DNA of 64,000 nucleotides from Tetragonia tetragonoides (Eukaryota; Streptophyta; Magnoliopsida; Caryophyllales; Aizoaceae): NCBI GenBank assembly GCA_038025085.1, contig CM076146.1, forward strand, positions 12,152,001 through 12,216,000. Reading direction: 5' to 3'. Under the pieces are notes generated by a model. The model searched no databases, was not told the origin of the DNA, and saw only the letters and a list, made by a program, of their open reading frames with translations. Below, in pieces: positions 35,105 through 45,878 of this stretch (its first letter is position 1; each line of letters opens with the position of its first letter). A program made the translations under genes and the position numbers.

Positions 35105-35790
35105 TTTCCTTTTTTTGCAAGTCTTTCTAGCCAAAAACATTAAGCAGATTCATAACCACAAGTTGTTTAACATGCCAAAAACCTTTCCCAGTTGATGAGA
35201 TTAGAAATATGTGGTCATAAAAGAAATTACGGCCAAGAGGGGAAAGAGAGGTGAACTCTTAAACTCTATTGGCCCGGTTTAGTGCAAAATTTTTTTCAGT
35301 TAATAATTATGCTTTCTCAGTTCTTGACTAAGACTTGATTACAGATTCTTCTATGCCCCGTAATTGAAGTTACCACTCGTCTGGTCGGGGAACTTACCTC
35401 TGCAGGTTCAACCACATAAAAGGTTTTGCTTTGTAGGTATGTAAAGTATGTGTTTCCTTTTCCATATATGTTGGTAGCTTATGTGAAAGAGTAGCGGAAA
35501 CTGTTTAAGAAGACAACCTTCCCTTTTATGGTTAGAAAATGGTTATCTCTTTATGGCAAACTCCTGATGCTGAAGTGAGTCATATCAAACTCTACAGCAT
35601 GGATCTTTATCTTTGAAGATTAGGGTATCAAAGTATTTTATTGTTCAATGTCCTCTCTGTACATCTTCCATGGAAGTTTTAATCCTTATGTGCACAGTAA
35701 TCAGAAATGGAACATTTCACAAGTAAAATGAAACTATTAATTTACAATTGGTTACTACATAATTCATATAGGTGGAAAAAAAAATGCACC
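35105..35790. other. Spacer between copies C and D
   Basis: No gene. The left part is the upstream flank of C (block GCCCCGTAATTGAAG near 35,355). The right part from about 35,540 is the 3' flank of D, with GGCAAACTCCTGATGCT and ATGGATCTT. Confidence 0.5.
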
Positions 35791-37264
35791 TTAATTACTG
35801 CTACTGGGTGTAGTGGTTCTACTACCCCATTTATCCATCACAGAATTTGGCGACGATGGCTGAGGTTGACGAATAGGCAACAGTTTAGCAACATCGTTTT
35901 CCGTAGGTGAAAGTGGTGGCTTGCTACTTTTCATCACCCCATCAGTTTTTGCTGCCTCTGCTGCCTTCAACTTGTCATAATCAGTACTCTCAATCTTCTT
36001 CAAAATCTCCAAAACCTGATCCATTGACGGCCTGAATTCCTTGTCCTGTTGCAAGCACTGGAACGCAAGCTCTGCCACCGAAGTAGTCATCTTCCTAACC
36101 TTAAAATCTGACATGAACCCCAGTTGTGAGTCCACAAGCTCATCAAATGCACAACGTTGGATCCTGTTCATTGCATAGGTGGACAAATTAATCTCCTGCC
36201 TGTGCCTGTCCATGTCCACTGCCGGCAGTGAAGATATCAGCTCTATGAGCACAACCCCAAAGCTGTAAACATCGCTCTTATCTGTTAACTGATAGCACTG
36301 GTGATACTCCGGGTCTACATACCCAGGAGTACCTTGTGGGGCGGTCGAGACATGAGTGACATCGTTAGGGATGAGTCTAGAAAGCCCAAAATCAGCCACC
36401 TTGACACTAAAGCTGCTGTCGAGAAGAATGTTGTTGGTCTTGACATCGCGATGAATGATGTCAGTAGCGTGGAGGTAAGAGAGTGCACTGGCTGTTTCTA
36501 AGGCAATTTGCATTCGGGCAGGCCAAGGGAGTGATCCGGTTTTGGCCTTGTCACCAGACAGATGATCAGCCACAGTCCCATTGGGCACGAACTCGTAGAC
36601 AAGGAGGAGTTCTCTGCAGTGACGAGAAGTGCATCCATAAAGAGAGACGAGATTCTGGTGACGCAAACAGGTGAGTATCTGAACCTCATTTAAGAACTGT
36701 TCTACCCTTCTGTAGCTCTTCTCGAATAGGCGCTTTACAGCCACCTCTCTTCCATCTCTTAGTTTGCCTAGGATGAGGGAAAGAAATATAAATTAATTAC
36801 CATTTGTGATTATTTTGAAGATATGCTTTTGAGAATGATGCCAATTTAAGCTTTACCATAATAAACTGTTCCAAAGCCACCATCGCCAAGCTCTCTGGAC
36901 TGATCAAAATTGTCAGTGGCTTCTTGAAGTTCACTGTAGGAGAAGAGTGGCACACCAAAGTATAAACTCCCCCTTTCGAGGTCTGATGGGGTGCGATCAA
37001 GGGAGAGGCTCCTTGAGACAAATTTTGAGTGACCAAATTTTAGCTTCTTGCGATACCAGAATGCTATTAGTACTGCTATAAAAAGCATACCTCCTGAAAT
37101 TCCTGGTGGAGATGAAGATCATGAGTCAGACAATTTGCAGAGCATAGCATCTAGTTAGTCGATATATATGGTTTATATTATGGCACTTTATAATGTATGT
37201 ATGTTGATCAGATGAATTTGATTGATCTTACCTAATCCGATTATTAGTCCCAACTTTTTCTTTT
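35791..37264 (-). CDS. LRK10L1-type kinase module, copy D (open kinase, ectodomain lost)
   Basis: Proposed exons: 37264-37232 (33 nt), 37093-36857 and 36767-35791. Exons 2-3 give KKLGLIIGLGG joined to a full hydrophobic segment ending AFWYRKK, so a membrane anchor is present. The juxtamembrane part is followed by GDGGFGTVYYGKLRDGREVAVK, HRDVKTNN, DFG and the canonical DPEY at the APE position. The frame stays open to the tail (SPNSVMDKWGSR) and the stop at 35,791, about 398 codons over the three exons. It is the only copy here with a complete, canonical kinase frame. Its own first exon (37,879-38,262) is badly deleted, so what starts translation is unclear: an internal ATG, a new leader, or nothing. 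Confidence 0.82.
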
Positions 37265-37878
37265 CTGCAAAGAAACAAATGATCATTGTTAGTATCAAAG
37301 ATGAAAATACATGTAAGCTACATATATCTAGTAGTTAAGGAAAGAAAAGAAAGTACAACCAATTTCTCTTTTTTTTTTAAGTACAGAATTATTAGTTTTT
37401 TCTTTTTCCGAGGGCGGGGGGTAAAGAGACATGCCCTAACTTAGCTCCACAACTCTGGAGTTCTGGACAATAGACCATTATGGGGAGGGGAAAGATCCAA
37501 GTTAAAAATTATGTGAGTGATAAAGGGGAAAATCTGCTATTCCATTTCCTACGAAAGGAAGATGCATAAAGCAGAGTCAGAAAGAATAACAGGAACTGAA
37601 AAAACCATGTTAAGCATGAGTTTATTGTTTGCCTGAGATGGAGCAAATACAGCAACAGGACCGCAGAAGTGCAGAACAGTGCTCAATTTTACCCTCTGCC
37701 CCTCGCATCAGATGGCTTTCTCTACTGTCTATGACATTTTGCAATTTTGGTCTAGAGTTACTCTTTGTGCAATTGATACTGTTCATGCTGATTTTTTTTC
37801 CTACTCATGCATACTAATTAACATGCCTACTTACACACAGTTATGTATAAGGAGGGTATGTTTTAATAGAATTAGCAC

Positions 37879-38262
37879 CAGATTTATGGCACATTGATGC
37901 CTGTGGTCCATCTGGGCAGTAACAAACGAAACTTGGTGTTGCAGCATCTAATGATCCACATCTGCCGTCAGGATTCTCAAGTCTTACAGGTTGTGAAATT
38001 CAGTATGTAATCCTACTCAAAACCCTCGGGCAAGAAGCATGTCATTGCCATTACTGAGCTCATATAACCTTCTCTTAAGCTCTGGGGCAGTATAGTCAGT
38101 CTTGCAAGGCTTAGTGGTCCAAATTGTTTCTCATATATTTGCATATTAAAAAGCAGGTATGTCATAGATTGTATAATCAGCATCACTTTGATGTGAGAAT
38201 AGAATAGCTATGAAGAAGATGGAAGTTGTGATGAAAGTGTATGGTAAGAAACTGGCAAACAT
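37879..38262 (-). pseudogene. Remnant of copy D ectodomain exon
   Basis: ATG at 38,260-38,262 opens a signal peptide (MFASFLPYTF...) and ADYTI. It then jumps directly to the PAF motif that in C lies near residue 160, deleting about 130 codons and almost all of GUB_WAK_bind. A TAA follows at once. The WAK_assoc end is still recognisable (CYCPDGPQASMCHKSG) but contains stops and shifts. The donor CTG|GTGC at 37,879 is preserved. The upstream flank (38,263-38,460) resembles those of A-C. Confidence 0.8.
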
Positions 38263-38462
38263 TAATTGTATATGTCAGAGAAATTTGTGTTACATGGGCT
38301 TCTATGTACGCATCATAATTGGGTTTTAACTAAGATTATTCTGTTCTTTTATTGTGCTAAGGATGCTGCTGAATGTGTAAACCGAAGGGGAAAGAGAAGT
38401 CATGGAAGTGTGATTAAGCAGATTCAAGAAAGCCTAAGAGACATATGCACTTAGATGATGGA

Positions 38463-39760
38463 ATGAAAATGATGATAAAAGAAGGAATTTCACCCTAGAA
38501 TAGATGCACCCCTAATGTATAGATGATAGATTTTTGTTAACAGTCCTTTTCTTTTCGTTCTTAATCTCGACGAGTCTGTCTATTTGACCACCTCAATTTG
38601 TCCAGGATACAGTTTCACAACCAAGACAGCAGAAAAAAATTAAAGAACAGAATGATGAGTAACATATAAGGTTTAATGAGCAGGAATGAGAAGTGGCTAC
38701 TAGAAGTTAAGCTGTCAAAGTGTGCAAAACAAAAGCAAATTTGTACGGGTAACAAAGAGAAACTGGCAACATGGGTACAATTACAGGGGCCATGTAAAGG
38801 AAAATCGGGAAACTAATCATTATGTGTATGTTCTATGTTGTATCTGACAATTCTGTGGCAACTAGGAATACTAGCTTGTTTTGTGCAGTGGAAAGTTAAG
38901 TTATGGGTCATTAGAAAAGAAGTTACTCTGAGATGATACAAAATTTCATTACGAAGTGTTCAGAGTAAGCGTTATGCTGAAGAGTTGAGTCATTTGGAGA
39001 AAAAAAGATTGAGAGAACGGAGTAAGGATGGAGAAATAGACAGAGAGACAAACCAGGTAAGGTCTAAGGTTTACACAAATAGAAGTTTGAGGAGTCAGTT
39101 CCTTTGACTTTCCACTTTGTCTTCAACTTTGGAGTCTATTATTTGAGTGGTCAAAACCTACTACATGATGTATTATTTTGTATATAATAGCTTGATTGAA
39201 GAATACAGAACATTGACATCAGACATATATTAAATACTCAGATTCTTTGTATTGTAAGACATCTCCATGATATTTAGCTGATAATTATCCAAATTCAGGC
39301 AAAGCATTAGAATGTACATGGGATAAATTTATGTACACCTGCTCTATGAAATATATAGTAACTAAGGTTTTGATTAGAATAAGATGACTTTAAGTAAACA
39401 AGTGGTATAAGTGGCCTATTATATGATTTGCTATTCATCACCTCAAACTTAGTATAAGAAAAAAATACTCCCATTGAATGTTCTACCAACACATTAAAAA
39501 ACAAACTAGTTGCTTTCGAGTTACTGTCACAGAACAGCACCACAAATTTGAATAAACAAAGATACCATCTGTTTATTCAACCAGAAGAGTATGATGCACA
39601 AAGAAGATGCAGCCGACATCTAGCTAGCCAAAATGCAATATGCTTCATGAATGAATAACAAACAAACAAAAAAGAAAACAAATTTCCACGCATAACCATT
39701 TTCTGAGGTCGATGACTTGGTAGCATAAGAAGAGCGCAAAGGAGAGAGAGGAAGACTCAC
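38463..39760. other. Spacer between copy D and gene E
   Basis: No kinase or other coding similarity on either strand. I looked here specifically for the missing kinase exons of gene E and saw none. Confidence 0.5.
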
Positions 39761-40514
39761 TGGAAGTAGACACAGAAGGAGGTTTAAAGTAACGGCACGC
39801 ATAGATATGAGGCCTATCAGCACAATAACACTTGTTCTCTGAGGTAGCCTCATCATACCCGCACCTCCCTCCACTACTACTGCAGGCATCACAATTACCG
39901 GCAGTATATTTCAAGACAATCCCTCTCCTTAGCACATTTTCGATATCACTGCTATTCTGACCTTCATATGGCATAGAAACCACGCTTTCGCAGCTCCCTT
40001 CCAAGTTCAATTTCCTCAAATCATTGTCTGTCTCGTATGCTGCAAATATCTTCCTACTTTCGTGTTCATCAATGCACGACATCTCCTTGAACTGCCTGAA
40101 GCCCTCAGTTGCTGCTGCTTCAGAGCAATTTTGGAGCAAAAGCAAGCTGCTGTGATTGGAAGCAAACTTGAACCTTACATCGTCTAAGATAAGATTACGG
40201 ATTGAAGAAATGCAGTCAATGATAGGGTCTAGAAAGGCAGAATTGACAATACGAAAGGACTGATCATCATAAGAAATATTCTGAATGATGTAGTTATCAT
40301 TAGATATCTTGATGATTGTGTGATTATTCTGGTTACAGGTGACTTGGAAGTCAGGGTAGCCACAATAGGGCTCTTGTAGGCGACTAAGATAGAAAGGGTA
40401 GTTGATGCTTAGGCCTCCACACTCTCTTGGCTTGCAAGCTTCATAATACGGGTCTAGAGAGTGAGAATTTTGTGATAGTGAAAGGAGGAGTGTTAAGATG
40501 AATATTGGCCTCAT
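39761..40514 (-). CDS. WAK-like ectodomain gene E (GUB_WAK_bind + WAK_assoc, no kinase seen)
   Basis: ATG at 40,514 gives a signal peptide (MRPIFILTLLLSLSQ); an in-frame upstream ATG at 40,571 is possible but would bury it. GUB_WAK_bind: CKPRECGGLSINYPFYL, YCGYPDFQVTC, then IQNISYDDQSFRIV. WAK_assoc: GIVLKYTAGNCDACSSSGGRCG and KCYCADRPH. Many N-glycosylation sequons. A strong donor, CCA|GTGAGT, ends the exon at 39,761 (phase 1), as expected for exon 1 of an LRK10L2/WAK-like receptor kinase. No later exon is visible before gene D. If unspliced, the frame runs to a stop at 39,645 and ends in a hydrophobic stretch. It could be a secreted or membrane-tethered ectodomain, or an orphan exon. Confidence 0.75.
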
Positions 40515-41492
40515 TTTTTTGTGTAGATGAAAAGAACACTGTATTTGACTTCTGTGATTGTGCTCAAACATAGAGTTTAGAGCTAGTGGTAATGATCACA
40601 AGTACTCACAGCTCATTCAGAATATAAGAGAAGCTCAGATTTGTTTATAAACAACACGGGATTTGCCATCTTATCAACAAATTCAGTGTCCTTTGGGATC
40701 CTAAAATGATTTTTTCCTCCTCGACGATGCCAACTTAACTAGTTCACTATATCTAATTGCTCTTACAATAAATCATGATGTAAGGATGCATAGTATCTGA
40801 CTAGGGGAGTTGCCATTGCGATTTGGAAAGCAGTCCCCTAGCAAATCCTATGGGAACTGTAACGAAACAGGAATGACTCCAAAGTACAGTGACCAAGACA
40901 TCTAAAACCAAGGCAGAAACTATAGCAAATTAGCACTAGCATTGGCTTTCTCACAGTACTATATGTAAGTATACCTCAAAAGACAAAAACTACATAATTT
41001 AGTCATCCTATAAAGATTCGACAAATCACTAGAATGTAGGAAACCTAGTCCAATGCAATGTTGTTTATCTCATACCCATATTACCCAACTGGCAACATAG
41101 AATTCAGAATCAAGACCACTCCCCCTAACTATTAAATTGTCCCATAACTCAAATACTCAACCTATAACTTCCTCCGAGACAAAATCAAATATTCTAATCG
41201 GATGTCAGCTAGCTTAGCTAGTAACTATATGTTAAATTGGTTTCAGGATCCTTTGGCCAATTGTCTCACCTTTTGAGATCCATACAAGCCAGCGCGAGGA
41301 AGTAGTCACTATGGTTGGCGGTGGATATCCTGATGTGAACCAATTTTTTTGGTTTCGGAATTCTACTTCACAACTAATATGGATTGGCCTTTGTGCCTGC
41401 CTTTATATTCTAACCAAATACACAAATCTCATAACTCAACTACTTTACGGGCACAATCTCTACAAAAACACTTCGACAATAATGTATGCAGT

Positions 41493-41495
<3 letters not shown>
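40515..41495. other. Spacer between ectodomain genes E and F
   Basis: AT-rich, no coding similarity recognised. It would have to contain the kinase exons of gene F if that gene were complete; none is seen. Confidence 0.5.

Positions 41496-41532
<37 letters not shown>
41496..41532. repeat. (GA)n microsatellite in gene F intron
   Basis: About 18 GA units directly after the 5' splice site of gene F (CTCTCT on the coding strand). Gene E has a short CT-rich run at the same intron position, so this looks like local expansion of an inherited pyrimidine tract. Confidence 0.9.
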
Positions 41533-41537
<5 letters not shown>

Positions 41538-41538
<1 letters not shown>

Positions 41539-42240
41539 AGGCGGAACACAATGATAAGCATGAACTCTATCAGAGCAGAAACATTTGAACTCAGAAGTAT
41601 GGCGATCAAATCCACACTGCCCACCAGTGTCAGTACAAGCGCTACAATTGTTAGCAGTCCAGTTAAGCACAATCCCACCATCCAACACCTTGGCAACATT
41701 TATACCCCTCTGACCTTCATAGGGCACTAAAACTACACCACCACACTTCTCTCCCAAATCCTTTATTCTGGGGTCATCTTCATACAAACCCAGTGCTCCG
41801 CATTTCACCACATCATGCTCATACTGTTTTAAAATCTTATCTGGGCAATTTTGAAACAAAATTACATGGCTGTTTGTTGTAGAAAAGTTAAAGAAAACAT
41901 CTTCCAAAGTCAGATTATGAATTGAACCCAAACAATTGTTTCCAGTAATGTTGACAAAAGCTGAATTTTTTACTTCGAAAGACTGGTTCTTGTACCAAAT
42001 TTGCTGGATAATATAACTGTCACTGGATATATTAAGAAAAGGAAAGGTGCCATTTTTGCAAATGACCTCAAATCCAGGATACCCACAATATGGATTTTGT
42101 TGGTTAGGGATATAGAAAGGGTAAGTTATGTATATTTGGCCACATTTCTGTGGAGGGCACATGTTATAAAGAGGGTCTGATGAAAAACAGACATATAATT
42201 GGAGAAACAAAGTTAGAGTTAATAAAGTGGACTTGTTCAT
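41538..42240 (-). CDS. WAK-like ectodomain gene F (GUB_WAK_bind + WAK_assoc, no kinase seen)
   Basis: ATG at 42,240 opens a signal peptide (MNKSTLLTLTLFLQLYVCFSS); the frame also has an ATG at 42,327, less likely. GUB_WAK_bind: CPPQKCGQIYITYPFYI, YCGYPGFEVIC, IIQQIWYKNQSFEV. WAK_assoc: GGIVLNWTANNCSACTDTGGQCG and CFCSDRVH. The exon ends at donor CCTA|GTAAGT (41,538), phase 1 as in gene E. E and F are diverged tandem paralogues, distinct from A-D in their cysteine spacing, and closer to LRK10L2-type receptors. Without a visible kinase it is either an ectodomain-only gene or an orphan first exon. Confidence 0.75.
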
Positions 42241-42993
42241 TGTGGATTCACCATGAAAATGATGAGCGGGTGAAGAGAGGAGAGAGAAGACAAAGTTGGG
42301 GTTGAAGGAAGCTTGAAAAATCATCAATGGTTTAAGGTTGTGACTTGCGAGTTGTTATTTTTTTCTTGACTTTTGAGGGATTGGGTGGTTTTAGGAGTCT
42401 TCTATTTGGGTCCATGCTATAGGTGTCTTGATCAGCCCCATATGATTGACCTTTGACCATTTTGGTGGTTGATAATAGTAGTAACATTTACTGTGTAAAG
42501 TGATTGTGATGAAAGAAATGTAGAGAACATTCTAATATGGAGTACTATTTTAGCAACCAAAATTTGAGAGGTAGTGCTGGATTTTATCTTGCTTTATGAC
42601 AATTTCTTGAAGTCTGATTGGAGCAGGTAACGGTTAAATCAAAGAAACTATAAAGTAACTCTTTGTTAGTAAATGAGATTTGAACCCTAATTATTAGGTG
42701 GCTCAAGTAGAGGTGTATCGCTGATTCCATACTACCCACTCCAAGCTCTATAATCTGAAATTTTCAAAAATAAATAATTTTCAACTCACTTGCCTCAACA
42801 AAAAATTGAAAAAACATGCAAAACAGTTCTCATTGCCTCCAATTAGACATGTCAAACAAGCCAACAAGCCAACTCAGCAGATTACGAGTCGGGTCATTTT
42901 GGGTTCGGATCTGACGGTTAGGAGTTGGTTTTTGAGTCAAATCCAATTTTTAGTTCATTTTACTAGGTTAAAAATGGGTTCGGATCAAGAGGG

Positions 42994-43030
<37 letters not shown>

Positions 43031-43229
43031 TCGAATTTTCGGGTCAGGTCAACTTTTGGGAACTCTAACTCCAATACATATCTTAACGTATTGACGATCT
43101 CTATTGATTCTAGAAACTTTGCCAACAAGACTAACTGATAGAAAATTTGTAAAGTTAACCCTTCATATATTTGTTCTAATCACTAAAAAATCAAATTCGA
43201 AATATTGGATTAGTAATCATTGAAATCGG
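42241..43229. other. Intergenic with poly-A tract
   Basis: Upstream flank of gene F, then AT-rich sequence. At about 42,994-43,028 there is a ~35-base A run inside a low-complexity GGGTCGG/GGTTCGGATC-type segment (about 42,850-43,060), possibly a worn hAT-type MITE. No gene. Confidence 0.4.
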
Positions 43230-43930
43230 CAGACCTATACTCACCCTCAACTTCTTCTTTAAAGTCCACATAACCTCAAGCATAAAAAAAAAGGTTATAA
43301 TCTCTAAGGATAATATATTCTTTAGATACTTATTGAAGCAAATCCGCACGGGAAGAAGAGATATTATTTCAGGTCGAGTATTCGCAATTTTAACGTTACT
43401 TTTTGTTTTGTAGATATTAGCTAATTAGGTGACTAAAATTATTGAAAACCAGACCAAAGTCTCGATTTAAAACTCTTTTACATCTGGCATTTGAAGAAAA
43501 ACCTCTTTTACAAGCATATCTCGATTATCCCTCATGGTCGTTTTATGGACCCTCCCGAAGCCAACTCACCCTCAACTTCTTTAGACAGACCTATACTCAC
43601 CCTCAACTTCTTCTTTAAAGTCCACATACCTCAAAGCATAAGAAGGAAAACGCTATAATCTCTAAGGGTAAGACATTCTTTAGAAACTTATTGAAGCAAA
43701 TCCGCTCGGGGAGAAGAAATACGATTTCAGGATAAGAATTCGCAGTTTTAATGTTACTTTTGTTTTGTGGATATCAGCTAATTAGGCGACTAATAAAATT
43801 GAAACTTAGACCGAAATCTCGATTTGAAACTCTTTCACATTTGGCATTTCTGCCTTCTTTTTAACAAAGAAAAATCTCTTTTACAAGCATATCTCAATGA
43901 TCCTTCATGGTTTTACCAACTCTCCAAAGT
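43230..43930. repeat. Tandem duplication, 2 x ~356 bp
   Basis: CAGACCTATACTCACCCTC begins at 43,230 and again at 43,586. Both units continue with CTTCTTCTTTAAAGTCCACATA, TATTGAAGCAAATCCGC and AGCTAATTAGG. They differ by many substitutions, so the duplication is old. No coding capacity. Confidence 0.8.
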
Positions 43931-44207
43931 TAACTTTATCATACATTATGCCTCTAAGCCAGGCCGAATAGAGTAGTACGAGAAAGGTTTTTACCATTAA
44001 GGTAGAGCAAACGTTCTTGGCTGAAAATGATATTAGGTAGATGGGTGCTCTCAGTTCAACAAGTAAAGATTGTAGTGAACATGTTTTTAGATTTTGACCA
44101 GAAGACTTAGGCAGACCTCTTATTAAACTTAGATTTGGAACACTTAGATCAAAATAGGTGCTTTTAGGTGCAACCAAGAATTCGCCGACTTGAAAAACCC
44201 TTTGAAT

Positions 44208-44310
<103 letters not shown>

Positions 44311-44916
44311 TTGACAATGTCAATGTAAGTAATTAGCCCCAATCCAGAGAATAATTAATCACAATAATCAATCAAACTAGAGGTGGAGGCCACTTTCATG
44401 GAATAAGAGGAGATTCACTGTCCAATCTCGCATTTGAGGTGTCTACTTAAAGAGCACATCTTTGGAATTATCTTCACGGTACACTCCCTTTCAATCTCAT
44501 TTCTGTCCGTTTATGATGTTTTAGACATCTACCTTTTTACTCTTTTTTCTTTGTTACTTTGTCTCTCATGTAATGATATATAATTAAGGTTTAGTCCTTT
44601 TTATTGGTGCCAATGTTTAGTCCTTTTTATTGGTGCCAAGTAGAAAATTACAGATGAAATCAAGTACTGGCAACCTGGTCTACCACAAAAAATACAATCC
44701 ACATGTAGTGGATAGCACAAGTGGGCATTTCTTCCATCTTTATCCTAAGCCATCTTTCAATTCCCTTCTTTTCCAATTCAACTAGTTGGAGTATCAAATT
44801 TATTGATTGAAGGCGGCCACTTTTTCACCATTTCTTCGTTAGTGATGAAAACAGCATTTTGTTCTTCCCCATTACAAGGAAAACAAAAAACAAAAAACAA
44901 AAAACAAAAAACAAAA
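44311..44916. other. Intergenic, nothing recognised
   Basis: No gene or element ends. A direct repeat of TTTAGTCCTTTTTATTGGTGCCAA occurs near 44,591-44,638, and an (ACAAAAA)n run near 44,880-44,916. Confidence 0.4.
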
Positions 44917-45735
44917 CTCAGACATCACAAATGATTGCTTAATTAAAAGGAAAATCTCGTGAAAATTCCCTGAAGTTTACTACTCCATGTTTTGTCGTGA
45001 ACATCTTAGTTAAGCAAACTTTGTCGACTACCCTCTAAAAGAAACTTGAAACTCGTATGAGGCGGTCTCAATGTGAGCCCCTCTCTAACAAACATGATGT
45101 CATATTTAGCTATAGAGATGGTCTCACCTTGAGTCCACTTCATTGGAGACCTTTTGCTTGTTTAATCCCCCCCTCTCGGATTTTTTACTATACTATTGAA
45201 TGCTTTTATCACCCATAATAAAATCCGAAGGAGGATTAACTAAAAAAAACCTCAGAAACCACAAACGATTGGTTAATTAGAAAGAAAATGATTTGCAAAA
45301 CTTCCCTAAAGTTTACTAAGTTTGTAGAGAACATCTTAATAAAGCAAACTTTGTTGACTAACCCTTAAAAAGAACTTGTTTAATTCCCCCCCCCCCCCTC
45401 CCCCACACCTATCGGATTTTTTGCTATGCTATTGAATGTTTTTATCACCCATAATAAAATTTGGAGAGGGATTCAAAGTCGAATGGTTAGTAGGTGGGGA
45501 AGTAATAACGGAGGAGAGTAAAAATATTTAGTAACATAGTCACATGGATTGAGGGTGAGGAATTTTGGGATATCAGAGACAAAAGTTGGTCAGAAAATAG
45601 AATAAGGGGGTGATTAAACAGGGGATTCATGGAGATAATCGGCAAACCAAAATTATTTATTAGAGTTCTCTCGACAAAATTTGGTAAACTTTAAGGGATT
45701 TTCGCCCAAATTTTTCTAATTAAAAAGAAGTAAAA
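44917..45735. mobile_element. Non-autonomous TIR element with duplicated left arm
   Basis: A left arm (TTAATTAAAAGGAAAATC ... AAGTTTAC ... GTCG) occurs at about 44,938 and again, diverged, at about 45,273. The inverted partner is at about 45,655-45,735 (on the minus strand TTAATTAGAAAAATTTGG ... AAAGTTTACC ... TTTTGTCG). A C-rich TTTAATCCCCC motif is also present in both orientations. The arrangement suggests a TIR element with long arms whose left half was duplicated. No coding region; I could not define the target duplication. Confidence 0.45.
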
Positions 45736-45827
45736 AGTATCAAACATTTTGCCCAAGCCCAATCGGACCTTGTACGGGCCTAACTTTTTGGCCCAATTAT
45801 CACCTGTAGTCCTCTACCACACTTTAA

Positions 45828-45861
45828 GGGTGTTAATATTTACCGCCACAAAATTACTACC
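45828..45861 (+). repeat. Left TIR of the MULE
   Basis: Starts GGGTGTTAATATTTACCGCC and continues with CACAAAATTACTACC. The word TTAAGGGTGTT at the border recurs just inside, at about 45,864, which marks a local duplication or deletion scar. Confidence 0.8.
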
Positions 45862-45878
45862 TACCTTAAGGGTGTTGG

